Source of the DNA: Oscillospiraceae bacterium
GTDB taxonomy: Bacteria > Bacillota > Clostridia > Oscillospirales > CAG-272
NCBI GenBank assembly: GCA_015065005.1
Contig: SVRE01000013.1
Location: forward strand, 1-40,294
Reading direction: 5' to 3'
DNA length: 40,294 bases
In this document: piece by piece, positions 6,997 to 14,398 of the stretch
How the letters are laid out: each line of letters starts with the position of its first letter
How positions within the stretch are numbered: position 1 is the first letter of the stretch
The notes under the pieces: generated by a model
The model's database searches: none
What the model was told of the DNA's origin: nothing
The model's input: only the letters and a program-made list of their open reading frames with translations
Position numbers and translations under genes: made by a program

Positions 6997-7866
6997 TCAA
7001 TACTGAAGCAAGGAAAATCTTTCCCTATATTCAAGAGGGGAGCAGCCTGTTACCCTTTTAAAGGTTTTTCTGAAGAAATTTCCGTCTGCATATCCGCAAA
7101 TTGCGCCAATTTCCTTTATTGTCATATTTGTTGTGCGCAAAAGCTCCATTGCATTGTCTGTACGAAGCTTGATTATATATTTTGTTGGTGACATACCCAT
7201 TTGCTTTTTAAACTGCAAATTATACGCGGTCATACACATATTTTCCATTTTTGCAAGGTCAGGTATTTTGATTTGCGTAGCATAGCTTTCATTGATAAAC
7301 CTGATTGATTTTGAAAGACTTGCTCTTTCTGTTTCCTTTTTCTTAACAGACCGCCCTATTTCAATAAGAAGTCTGTCAAGAAGAGCTGATAAATCGTAGG
7401 TTCTGTAGGCATCATTTCTCGCAAAGCCCTCAAACAGCTTTTGAAATCTTGCAGAAACATTGTTAACAATGGCTGTCTTGTCAATAGCAGGTAAAATGCT
7501 GATTCCATACCGTTCAAGAATTTCCTTTACATTATTGCCTGTAAAATGCACCCACAAAAAGCTTGCGCCCACACTTTCACACCTATATTTATACGGTGTG
7601 TTTGGCGGTATAACAAAAATATTGCCTACTGACAGATTTTGCCAACCGTTTTCACAATACAGCTGCATTTTCTCCGCCATAACATACACAAGGTAATAGT
7701 CAAGCCTGCCCTTGTCATTTGAATGGGTATGCTCTATTTCCGCAACGGTAAGCCCTGCGCAATTTGCAACAAGGGGAAGCTCATTTGAGCTACCATTACC
7801 GTAAAAGGTTGTGCCGCTAAATGTCCTTAAATCATAATCCTTAAGATAGTGTGCAAAGCTTTTCAT
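6997..7866 (-). CDS. AraC-family transcriptional regulator
   Basis: The 289-residue protein has an N-terminal cupin-like sensing domain. It includes CAGLTVAEIEHTHSNDKGR and IFVIPPNTPYKYRC, typical of sugar-sensing AraC proteins. The C-terminal ~100 residues hold two helix-turn-helix motifs: IPDLAKMENMCMTAYNLQFK, then TIKEIGAICGYADGNFFRKT and the closing GCSPLEYRERF. The start follows CGGAGGCGGGT. It sits upstream of the OPA-type transporter and divergent from the secreted leucine-rich protein, with 121 bp between the two start codons, so it may control one or both. The ligand is probably a carbohydrate or sugar derivative, by family. Confidence 0.9.
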   Translation of the reverse strand: MKSFAHYLKDYDLRTFSGTTFYGNGSSNELPLVANCAGLTVAEIEHTHSNDKGRLDYYLVYVMAEKMQLYCENGWQNLSVGNIFVIPPNTPYKYRCESVGASFLWVHFTGNNVKEILERYGISILPAIDKTAIVNNVSARFQKLFEGFARNDAYRTYDLSALLDRLLIEIGRSVKKKETERASLSKSIRFINESYATQIKIPDLAKMENMCMTAYNLQFKKQMGMSPTKYIIKLRTDNAMELLRTTNMTIKEIGAICGYADGNFFRKTFKRVTGCSPLEYRERFSLLQY

Positions 7867-7987
7867 ACCCGCCTCCGTGTCAAATAATACCCCTGATTTG
7901 TTAAATTGTCACTTATGTATTAATATAATTATAGTGTATCATAGAATTGGACGAAAGTCAAATAATACTTACAAAGGAGCTTTCAAT

Positions 7988-9619
7988 ATGAAGAAAAAGC
8001 TATTTTTAGCGCTTGCTTTGGTTCTTTTTGCTTGCTGTCTTTTTGCACTTAGCATCAGTGCAGCGGAGACAAACGAGTTTGGAGCTATTGAAACAAGCGA
8101 CACAATTGATTTAAGCGGAATGTCAACAGACACCAAAGCAAGGGTTGTACTCTTTGACGGTACAGAATACCATACATACCCTGCGCAGTACATCGTAACA
8201 TCAGCAACAGATATAACCTTCAATTTTGACAAAATCAATGCTGCTTTTAGCAAGTCCTACGTTAACAACAGCGTTATCAGAATTGAAATACCAAATACCG
8301 TTAAGGTTATTGACAGCGGGGAATTCAGCTACGGAAAGAACAACAACCTCAAAGAGGTGTTTTTTCCATCCGATTCCCAGGTATATAAATTTAATTGGGG
8401 ATGCTTTGAAAACAATACAGGTCTTGAGAAAATCAATATTCCTGCAAGTATGACAGAATACAACGGTAAAAACCATTTTTGCGGTTGCAAAGCTCTTAAG
8501 GAGGTTACATTTGACCAGGGCTATTCTGTAAGCTATATTCCTGAAAAGTTCTTTTCAGGCTGCTCATCTCTTGAAAAATTAGTTTTTCCTAACTGTGTAA
8601 CAGAGATAAGAGGCGGCGCTTTTAGCAGCAGTGCAAAGCTAAAGACTGTCATTTTCGGAAATAGCCTTCAAACTATGATTGGCTCTATGTCCGACTGTGC
8701 GACAAGCGGCTCTGTTTGGTATTTACCATCCTCCTTCTATGCTTCAAATGTAACAAGTGAGCCTCCTTCAAACATGTTCCACTGGGCAGGCGGACAAACA
8801 AACGGTGTCAGCGGAAATAACAACAATCCAAAAAATATCACCTTTGTTTATACAGGCACAAAGGCAGAAGCTGAGGCTTTACAGGCAAGATTCAAGGCGG
8901 CTGATGCAGCGATAGGCGAAAACTGTGTAGGTCTGCAAAGAATTTGGGGTGCCACCCTTTGCACTGAAGCTGAATACAAGGAATTAACAGGCAAAAACGT
9001 TGGTGAGGTAGGTGCAAAAGGCAACTACATTGTTTATGGCTACGGCGTTTGCGATGCCTTTTACGATGGCGAGCACGCAATGAGCGGAAATGCCACAAAG
9101 CATTTTAACGGTTATATGGAGGATATTACCTTTACTGACACCTGTACAAGAAACGGTTGCGGAAAGTCAGCTGTTGATGAAAGCAAAACAATCAAGGCAG
9201 TATTTAGCTACTTAGGCTTCAGCTATACTGAGGGTAAGCTTGGCGGTACATACTCAATGGCACAGTTCTTCGGTGTAAATGAAGAAAACCTTAAAAAGTA
9301 TGAAGAGCTTATGGGTACAACCCTTAGCTTTGGTGTAATTGCTCAGGCAAATAAGCTTGAAGCGGGTCAAGAGACTGTAGGCGCAATTAAGCCAACAATG
9401 GGAGTTGGCAAGGTTCTATATAAGGACTTCACAAACGACAAGCACAACTACTTTGAAATTAAGGTTTCCGGCATTTCAGAGGAGCTTAAGGACACAAAAA
9501 TTGTATTCTGCGCATATGTAATCGAAAACGGAAAGATGTCGTATCTTAACAATAATGAAACAGTAGAAGAATTAACAGGCGAAAGCTACAATGATGTAGT
9601 TGCAATAAAAAATGCTTAA
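7988..9619 (+). CDS. Secreted leucine-rich-repeat (BspA/LRR_5-type) protein
   Basis: The 543-residue protein has a signal peptide (KKKLFLALALVLFACCLFAL, predicted cut near SISAA). LRR_5-type repeats span residues ~85-250, for example LKEVFFPS, LEKINIPASM, LKEVTFDQ and LEKLVFPNCVTEIRGGAF. The C-terminal ~250 residues are a non-LRR region with a few Cys (CTRNGCGKS) and no recognised domain. There is no C-terminal anchor, LPxTG or lipobox, so it is secreted or loosely bound. The start at 7988 follows AAAGGAGCTTTCAAT; an upstream in-frame codon at 7877 lacks a ribosome binding site. A 57-residue gene follows after 17 bp. Confidence 0.87.
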   Translation: MKKKLFLALALVLFACCLFALSISAAETNEFGAIETSDTIDLSGMSTDTKARVVLFDGTEYHTYPAQYIVTSATDITFNFDKINAAFSKSYVNNSVIRIEIPNTVKVIDSGEFSYGKNNNLKEVFFPSDSQVYKFNWGCFENNTGLEKINIPASMTEYNGKNHFCGCKALKEVTFDQGYSVSYIPEKFFSGCSSLEKLVFPNCVTEIRGGAFSSSAKLKTVIFGNSLQTMIGSMSDCATSGSVWYLPSSFYASNVTSEPPSNMFHWAGGQTNGVSGNNNNPKNITFVYTGTKAEAEALQARFKAADAAIGENCVGLQRIWGATLCTEAEYKELTGKNVGEVGAKGNYIVYGYGVCDAFYDGEHAMSGNATKHFNGYMEDITFTDTCTRNGCGKSAVDESKTIKAVFSYLGFSYTEGKLGGTYSMAQFFGVNEENLKKYEELMGTTLSFGVIAQANKLEAGQETVGAIKPTMGVGKVLYKDFTNDKHNYFEIKVSGISEELKDTKIVFCAYVIENGKMSYLNNNETVEELTGESYNDVVAIKNA

Positions 9620-9636
9620 CAAGGAGGAAATGTATA

Positions 9637-9810
9637 ATGAGGTACACAAGCCCAATTTATAATAATGAAATGGTAGAAACAAGTGACATCATTTGCGAGT
9701 CTCCATTTGATATTGTTCATACCGAAAAGGTAATCGGTAAGGATGAAAACGGTAATGACATCAAGGCCCCAACAACACAAATTGTTGTAGATATTGGAAA
9801 TCTTCTATAA
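9637..9810 (+). CDS. 57-residue small protein of unknown function
   Basis: A strong AAGGAGG lies 8 nt before the ATG at 9637, and the frame is open to TAA at 9808-9810. The peptide begins MRYTSPIYNNEMVETSDII and ends APTTQIVVDIGNLL. It has one Cys, is acidic, and has no signal peptide or membrane segment. The N-terminus resembles short 'ySPxYxxExVExxDII' peptides I recall from gut Clostridia, but I cannot confirm a named family. It is translated right after the secreted LRR protein and shares its terminator. Whether it is a precursor peptide, a chaperone or a free small protein cannot be told. Confidence 0.7.
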   Translation: MRYTSPIYNNEMVETSDIICESPFDIVHTEKVIGKDENGNDIKAPTTQIVVDIGNLL

Positions 9811-9814
9811 AGCA

Positions 9815-9841
9815 AAGCGACCTGCATTTCGCAGGTCGCTT
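9815..9841. terminator. Intrinsic terminator between convergent genes
   Basis: An 11-bp stem AAGCGACCTGC/GCAGGTCGCTT with loop ATTTC is followed by an AT-rich, T-rich run (AATTTATTTTT). It ends the LRR/small-protein unit and lies just beyond the GH39 stop codon. Confidence 0.85.
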
Positions 9842-9844
9842 AAT

Positions 9845-11164
9845 TTATTTTTCTATTAAAATTATGCTATTTCTTTTCAGCCAAATACTGAGCTGACCGT
9901 TTTCCACACGGCTTGTCAAGCATTCAACCATTGTATTATTTTCATCTACCACGTAAATCTTAGCGCCATCAAGGTTAGCACCCTTTAAATCAACTGTCAC
10001 CTTTTTTCCTTTTTTGGAGTCATCCTCTGCATAATGAACAATCATTGCCGCACTTTTTTCTCCGTTTGTGGCGGCGGATACATAAAGGTCAGGGTCAGCG
10101 GTTTCATAAGCTACGCTGTTTTCAAGCTCAAAAAGCTTAGAATACATAAGGAATGGATAATATCCCTTCAAGGGGCGGAAGGTATAAAAGTCCCACATGC
10201 CGTTCATAGCGGTTGGGCGGGCATCATAATACATAAGCATATCAATTTTCGGATTTGCCTGTGCCGCGCACATACAAGCAGCAACAAATGCGGCGCCCTT
10301 TATGGAAATCATCTGTTCTATGCTATAAAGGAACTCATCTCCCCAGCCTTGCACATAATTCCATTCATTTAAAATGCTTTCAAAGCCCGAATAACCGTAT
10401 CTTTTGGCTATATCGTAAATTCTTGTTCCTTTTTCGGACATTTTGTTAGGCTCAACTCCGTACCAATGCCATGAAAGGAAGTCAAGGGCTATTTCTCTAC
10501 CCCTTACTCTTTCAAAAAATCTTTCCAGCCAATCCTCATTCCAGGCAATGGCAGGGCCGCCGATTTTCAAGCGCGGAAAACGCTTTTTAAGGTAAGAGGA
10601 TGCGGTTACGTAAAACTCAGCAAACTCAGCCTCTGTGCCACCCCAGCAACGCTTGTTGGTGCTGTCATCGGGGTCTAAGTCAGGCTCGTTCCAAATCTCC
10701 CAATATTCAATGCCATAGTTAAAGCCGTTTGCCCAGCCCTCATTATAGTGCATAATTATATGCTCGCAAATCTGCGCCCATTTTAGGTTGTCCTTTGGGG
10801 GCAATGTGCCGTATTTTTTAACCCCATGCTCAATTTTCGAGCCAAGGCGGTAAAATGGCTTAGTGCCAAATTCGTACATTTGAGCTATGTAGTTATCCGT
10901 GCAAGGGAAATCATAGCTATTTGGGTCGTTTACATCTGCATCAAAATTCGGGAAAATTGCGTGGACATCAACGGTATGCTCTCCGCCATATTGTGCGTGA
11001 AAGGCGGCATCATGTACGCGCGCATAAGGAATGCGTGCCGCGCGGTAAGTGTCTTGATTGCCGCGGCACTGGTCACCACGGGAAACGTGAGGACCGTTAT
11101 TCACCGCGTGCATTATTTTAACATTTCCGATTTTCTTTGAAAAATCAATAGTAATATCGCTCAT
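9845..11164 (-). CDS. GH39-type glycoside hydrolase (beta-xylosidase-like)
   Basis: The 439-residue (beta/alpha)8 glycosidase is of clan GH-A, GH39 type. Acid/base Glu160 lies in YWEIWNEPDLDPDD and the nucleophile Glu267 in SILNEWNYVQGW. The catalytic barrel is followed by a short C-terminal beta domain (from about residue 360). There is no signal peptide, so it acts in the cytoplasm on imported oligosaccharides. GH39 enzymes include beta-xylosidases and alpha-iduronidases; the exact substrate is not determined. The start follows TTTGAGGTGAAAT. It is transcribed alone from its own consensus promoter at 11290-11318. Confidence 0.88.
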   Translation of the reverse strand: MSDITIDFSKKIGNVKIMHAVNNGPHVSRGDQCRGNQDTYRAARIPYARVHDAAFHAQYGGEHTVDVHAIFPNFDADVNDPNSYDFPCTDNYIAQMYEFGTKPFYRLGSKIEHGVKKYGTLPPKDNLKWAQICEHIIMHYNEGWANGFNYGIEYWEIWNEPDLDPDDSTNKRCWGGTEAEFAEFYVTASSYLKKRFPRLKIGGPAIAWNEDWLERFFERVRGREIALDFLSWHWYGVEPNKMSEKGTRIYDIAKRYGYSGFESILNEWNYVQGWGDEFLYSIEQMISIKGAAFVAACMCAAQANPKIDMLMYYDARPTAMNGMWDFYTFRPLKGYYPFLMYSKLFELENSVAYETADPDLYVSAATNGEKSAAMIVHYAEDDSKKGKKVTVDLKGANLDGAKIYVVDENNTMVECLTSRVENGQLSIWLKRNSIILIEK

Positions 11165-11289
11165 ATTTCACCTCAAATATTTTCCGCCCAAGGACTCACA
11201 ATTTGAAAGTGCCAAAATTTTCTTAAATGCACCTACAAACGCAAAGCAGTACTCCCAGCGACCAAATTTATTCATTCAAGCTTTCCTTA

Positions 11290-11318
11290 ATTTTACTATT
11301 TTTCCATTGCATTGTCAA
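11290..11318 (-). promoter_or_regulatory. Sigma-A promoter for the GH39 gene
   Basis: On the minus strand: TTGACA (11318-11313), a 17-bp spacer, and TAAAAT (11295-11290). It lies about 125 bp before the GH39 start and back to back with the tRNA promoter. The leader in between shows no clear riboswitch. Confidence 0.65.
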
Positions 11319-11354
11319 TAAAAACATCAATTTGCAAATAAAAATAAAAAACTA

Positions 11355-11383
11355 TTGACAAATTCAAAAAAATTGTGTATAAT
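11355..11383 (+). promoter_or_regulatory. Perfect sigma-A promoter for tRNA-Ser
   Basis: TTGACA (11355-11360), 17 bp, and TATAAT (11378-11383) match the full consensus, as expected for a stable RNA gene. A small hairpin (GTAAGCCA/TGGCTTAC, 11414-11436) lies between the promoter and the mature tRNA end and may belong to the precursor leader. Confidence 0.8.
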
Positions 11384-11447
11384 TGTAAAGCAAACTAAGA
11401 AACGGCGGTTTGTGTAAGCCAAAAACAGTGGCTTACGTACTTATTTT

Positions 11448-11540
11448 GGAGAAGTACTCAAGTTGGCCGAAGAGGCGCCCCTGCTAAGGGTGTAGGTCGG
11501 GATAACCGGCGCGGAAGTTCGAATCTTCTCTTCTCCGCCA
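11448..11540 (+). tRNA. tRNA-Ser (anticodon GCT)
   Basis: The class II tRNA is 93 nt long with an encoded CCA. The acceptor stem GGAGAAG (11448-11454) pairs perfectly with CTTCTCC (11530-11536), and the discriminator base is G. The anticodon loop is CTGCTAA (11481-11487), with GCT at 11483-11485, reading AGC/AGU serine codons. A long variable arm follows (GTAGGTCGGGATAACCGGCG), typical of tRNA-Ser. The T-loop TTCGAAT is at 11518-11524. Confidence 0.95.
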
Positions 11541-11633
11541 AAAATCGACAAGTTTCGACAGAAGCTTGTCGATTTTTACTTTTTCACTCTTCACTCTTCA
11601 CTTTTCACTAATACCCTGTCGATTTTTGGCGGA
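11534..11633. repeat. Inverted duplication of the tRNA 3' end
   Basis: The 17-bp segment at 11534-11550, covering the tRNA CCA end and the first downstream bases (CCGCCAAAAATCGACA), recurs in inverse form at 11617-11633 (TGTCGATTTTTGGCGG). Between the arms are the tRNA terminator and a TTCACTC-type low-complexity stretch (11583-11610). After the second arm come similar inverted AATAGTGAA motifs (11644-11662). Confidence 0.7.
11541..11577 (+). terminator. tRNA-Ser terminator
   Basis: A 12-bp stem AAAATCGACAAG/CTTGTCGATTTT with a 12-nt loop ends in TTTTT. It directly follows the CCA. Confidence 0.85.
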
Positions 11634-12190
11634 AGTAATAAGTAATAGTGAATAGTGAAAAGGTGCTGATGTAGCTTTTCTTCTTACGGTCGAAAAGCAA
11701 TTTATTATAAAGCAAATATGCATCAGTTCAAACCCAAACTAAAAGTGGCAAAAATATCTTTTTTATCGCCCCTTCACAAAAAAGCAGAAACACATTTTCG
11801 TGTTTCTGCTTTTTTCTTTTTGATGTGGAAGGATTTGAACTTCATCCGTGACGGTTATTGCCGTGCGCGGGATGCGGAAGACTCCGCCAAGCCTCCCGTA
11901 TATGGGCTGAGCGGTTAGTCGCACCCATACATAGCAAAGCGTAGTAGTCGAATCTTCTCTTTTTCTAACTTTTCACAAACACATTTTCGTGTTTCTGCTT
12001 TTTTCTTCATCTTTATAATTAATGAATAAAAATTCAAAAACTATTTAAGCTATGCATAATATGGCTTTAATGCTTGATGCTTACATTATATTATAAATGC
12101 TTAAAAAGTAGTTTTTTCGCCACCAATACCGGATTTATTACAAAGAATGAATAATTTATGATTATTTTTCATTAAATTTTCAAAAAGGTA
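11578..12190. other. Non-coding region with repeats and a tRNA-like fragment
   Basis: No convincing gene is present. From left to right there are: a TTCACT-rich stretch (11583-11610) with partial inverse repeats near 11644-11662; a hairpin with terminator shape (11778-11815); a GC-rich stretch with several small hairpins (11830-11945, for example GCGGA-AGAC-TCCGC); a 14-bp copy of the tRNA-Ser 3' end, TCGAATCTTCTCTT, at 11948-11961; and a second, truncated copy of the hairpin (11977-12007). From 12010 to 12190 it is AT-rich upstream DNA of the livJ promoter. It may be a decayed tRNA-adjacent insertion, but this is only inferred. Confidence 0.5.
11788..12007 (+). repeat. 31-bp direct repeat flanking the tRNA-like segment
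   Basis: The two copies at 11788-11818 and 11977-12007 are identical (AAACACATTTTCGTGTTTCT, then GCTTTTTTCTT), 189 bp apart. The first has an extended 16-bp stem (AAAAAAGCAGAAACAC, 11778-11793, with its complement at 11800-11815) and can work as an intrinsic terminator. The second has lost the outer 5' arm. Both are preceded by TTCACAAA or a close variant, so the second looks like a duplicate with a small deletion. Confidence 0.75.
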
Positions 12191-12219
12191 TTGACATTTG
12201 ACGAAAAAAAGTATAATAT
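12191..12219 (+). promoter_or_regulatory. Sigma-A promoter of the liv operon
   Basis: TTGACA at 12191-12196 is followed after 17 bp by TAATAT (12214-12219), with an overlapping TATAAT at 12212-12217 (15-bp spacer). It lies about 35 bp before the binding-protein start, leaving a very short leader with no room for a riboswitch. Confidence 0.65.
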
Positions 12220-12251
12220 TAATGTATTATTTTATTTTGGAGGTTCATTTT

Positions 12252-13463
12252 ATGAAAATTAGAGTTTTATCTCTCATTCTCGCAATCGTACTTACTCTTG
12301 GTATGGTTGGCGTGCTCTCTTCCTGTGGTGAAACAAACTACGCAGAGAACAACACAAAAATTAAGATCGGTGCTTCCGGTCCATTAACAGGCGGTGCAGC
12401 AATCTACGGTATTGCTGTAAGAAACTCAGCTATGCTTGCTGTTGCAGAAATCAATGCTATTGAAGCTGCAGGCGGCGAAGGCACACTCGGCTTACAGTTT
12501 GAGTTTGAAATGTATGATGACAAGCACGACCCAACAAACGTTCCAACAGGCTATGCAAACCTTTTTGAAAACGGTATGCAGGTTTCTCTCGGTACAGTTA
12601 CAACAAAGCCGGGCCTTGAATTCAAGGTTCTTGCTAAGGACGACAATGTGTTCTTCTTGACACCATCTGCAACAGGTGATGCTGTTCCTGAATTTTCAAA
12701 CGGCTACCAGATGTGCTTTGCTGACTCTAATCAAGGCGGCGCTTCAGCAAGATACTTCAACGAAAACTATCAGGGCAAGAAGGTTGGTGTATTCTACAAG
12801 TCTGACGATGAATACTCAAAGGGTATTTATGACCAGTTCGTTGCAACTCTTGACAAGTCCTTCGGTACTCCTGTAGCAGCTCCATTCACAGGTGATGCTA
12901 ACACATTTGACTCACAGATTCAGCTTCTTAAGGATTGCGATGTAATCTTTATGCCTATCTACTATACTCCTGCTTCACAGTTTATGACACAGGGCAAGTC
13001 AACAGTTAAGGCAAATGCAATCTACTACGGCTGTGACGGTCTTGACGGTATTGATGCTATTGACGGCTTTGATATCAAGTCCATTCCACAAGAGGTTTCT
13101 TACCTTTCACACTTCAACTCCAATGCTACAAGCGGCCCTGCTAAGGTATTTATTGACAAGTACAATGCAGCTTATGACACAGCTAAGGAGCCACTTAACC
13201 AGTTCGGTGCTGCTGCATATGACTGTGTATGGGCAATTTACGAGGCTATGAAGGTTGCTAAGGCAAACGGTAAGGAAATTCCTGCTAACATTGCACCAAG
13301 TGATCTTTGCAATATCCTTACCGAGGTATTTAACGGTGATTTCACATTCCACGGCATTACCGGTAAGACAGAGGGCGACAACAAGTCCACCATTTCTTGG
13401 GAAAGCTCAGGATATGTAAACAAGGAAGCAATTAAGTACGTAGTAAAAGAGGCTAACGCTTAA
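12252..13463 (+). CDS. livJ: Branched-chain amino-acid-type ABC transporter, substrate-binding lipoprotein
   Basis: The 403-residue lipoprotein has a signal sequence ending in the lipobox VLSSC (Cys25). The mature part starts IKIGASGPLTGGAAIYGIAV, the hallmark of the LivJ-type periplasmic-binding fold (Peripla_BP_6), and continues with AEINAIEAAGG and EFEMYDDKHDPTNV. It captures substrate outside the cell and delivers it to LivHM. The substrate is probably a branched-chain amino acid, but related systems take urea or amides, and ligand residues cannot be assigned. The ATG at 12252 follows TTGGAGGTTCATTT; the earlier in-frame codon at 12198 lies within the promoter. It heads the operon and is separated from livH by an intrinsic terminator. 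Confidence 0.92.
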   Translation: MKIRVLSLILAIVLTLGMVGVLSSCGETNYAENNTKIKIGASGPLTGGAAIYGIAVRNSAMLAVAEINAIEAAGGEGTLGLQFEFEMYDDKHDPTNVPTGYANLFENGMQVSLGTVTTKPGLEFKVLAKDDNVFFLTPSATGDAVPEFSNGYQMCFADSNQGGASARYFNENYQGKKVGVFYKSDDEYSKGIYDQFVATLDKSFGTPVAAPFTGDANTFDSQIQLLKDCDVIFMPIYYTPASQFMTQGKSTVKANAIYYGCDGLDGIDAIDGFDIKSIPQEVSYLSHFNSNATSGPAKVFIDKYNAAYDTAKEPLNQFGAAAYDCVWAIYEAMKVAKANGKEIPANIAPSDLCNILTEVFNGDFTFHGITGKTEGDNKSTISWESSGYVNKEAIKYVVKEANA

Positions 13464-13485
13464 TTTGGCGAAATAAAAAACAATT

Positions 13486-13518
13486 TTGCCGACGCGCCCT
13501 TTGCGTCGGCAATTTTTT
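13486..13518 (+). terminator. Intercistronic terminator after livJ
   Basis: The stem GCCGACGC/GCGTCGGC (13488-13495 and 13503-13510), extended by two T-A pairs, is followed by T6. It lies between livJ and livH with no new promoter visible. This fits partial termination that gives more binding protein than permease. Confidence 0.8.
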
Positions 13519-13534
13519 AATAAAGGAATTTGAC

Positions 13535-14398
13535 ATGGATTTTATAATTACATTAGTAAACGGTCTTAGCCTGGGCGGTATTTATGCAATGATTGCCCTT
13601 GGCTATACAATGGTTTACGGTATTGCTAAAATGCTTAACTTTGCACACGGTGATATTATCATGGTTGGCGGATACACCATTTTGCTGTTCCTCCCAATTA
13701 ATCCTGTGCTTGCAATTGTTGCTGCTATAGTATTTTGTGTAATTGTCGGTATTGTTATTGAAAGATTTGCTTATAAGCCATTGCGTGGCTCCTCACCCCT
13801 TGCGGTGCTTATTACCGCTATCGGTGTCAGCACGCTTTTGCAAAGCTTGGCGCAGGTGCTTTTCGGCTCTGCACCAAAAATCAAGCAAATCAACCTTGGC
13901 GCACTTCAATTAGGCGACCTTAAAATCGACTATTCCACAATAATTACTCTTGTTTGCTCAATCATTGTAATGGTTGTTTTGAACCTTTTTGTGAAACATA
14001 CAAAAACAGGTCGTGCAATGGTTGCGGTATCAGAGGACAAGGGTGCGGCACAGCTTATGGGTATTAATGTAAACCACATTATTATGGTTACCTTCGCTAT
14101 CGGTTCAGCCCTTGCTGCTCTTGCAGGCTTGTTCTATTTCTTGAAGGTTCAAACCATGACAACAACCTTCGGTGCTTTGCCGGGTATTAAGGCATTTACC
14201 GCGGCGGTAATCGGCGGTATCGGCTCAATCCCCGGTGCTATGGTTGGTGGACTTTTGCTTGGCATTGTTGAGTGCGTTTGCCAATCTATCCCCGAGCTTT
14301 CAAGCTACACTGACGCCATTGAATTTTCAATTCTTATTGTAATTCTCCTTGTTAAGCCAACAGGCATACTTGGTAAGAAGAGGAGGGAGAAGGTATAA
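13535..14398 (+). CDS. livH: Branched-chain amino-acid-type ABC permease LivH
   Basis: The 287-residue inner-membrane permease has about eight hydrophobic segments. It begins with the LivH hallmark LVNGLSLGGIYAMIALGYTM, followed by KMLNFAHGDIIMVGGY. The cytoplasmic contact loop to the ATPases is in the segment AVSEDKGAAQLMGINVNHI, and the late GIGSIPGAMVGGLLLGIVE is family-typical. It pairs with LivM to form the channel. AAAGGAATTT precedes the ATG. The stop overlaps the livM start as TAATG, which indicates translational coupling. Confidence 0.93.
   Translation: MDFIITLVNGLSLGGIYAMIALGYTMVYGIAKMLNFAHGDIIMVGGYTILLFLPINPVLAIVAAIVFCVIVGIVIERFAYKPLRGSSPLAVLITAIGVSTLLQSLAQVLFGSAPKIKQINLGALQLGDLKIDYSTIITLVCSIIVMVVLNLFVKHTKTGRAMVAVSEDKGAAQLMGINVNHIIMVTFAIGSALAALAGLFYFLKVQTMTTTFGALPGIKAFTAAVIGGIGSIPGAMVGGLLLGIVECVCQSIPELSSYTDAIEFSILIVILLVKPTGILGKKRREKV

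Noticed and set aside
11718..11918. 66-residue ORF in the region after tRNA-Ser
   Set aside because: It crosses a terminator-like hairpin and the tRNA-like segment, with no ribosome binding site and no coherent protein pattern.
11819..11945. Possible complete second tRNA on the minus strand
   Set aside because: A TTCAAAT-like T-loop is present, but no matching acceptor stem or anticodon arm can be drawn. Kept only as a tRNA-like or structured fragment.
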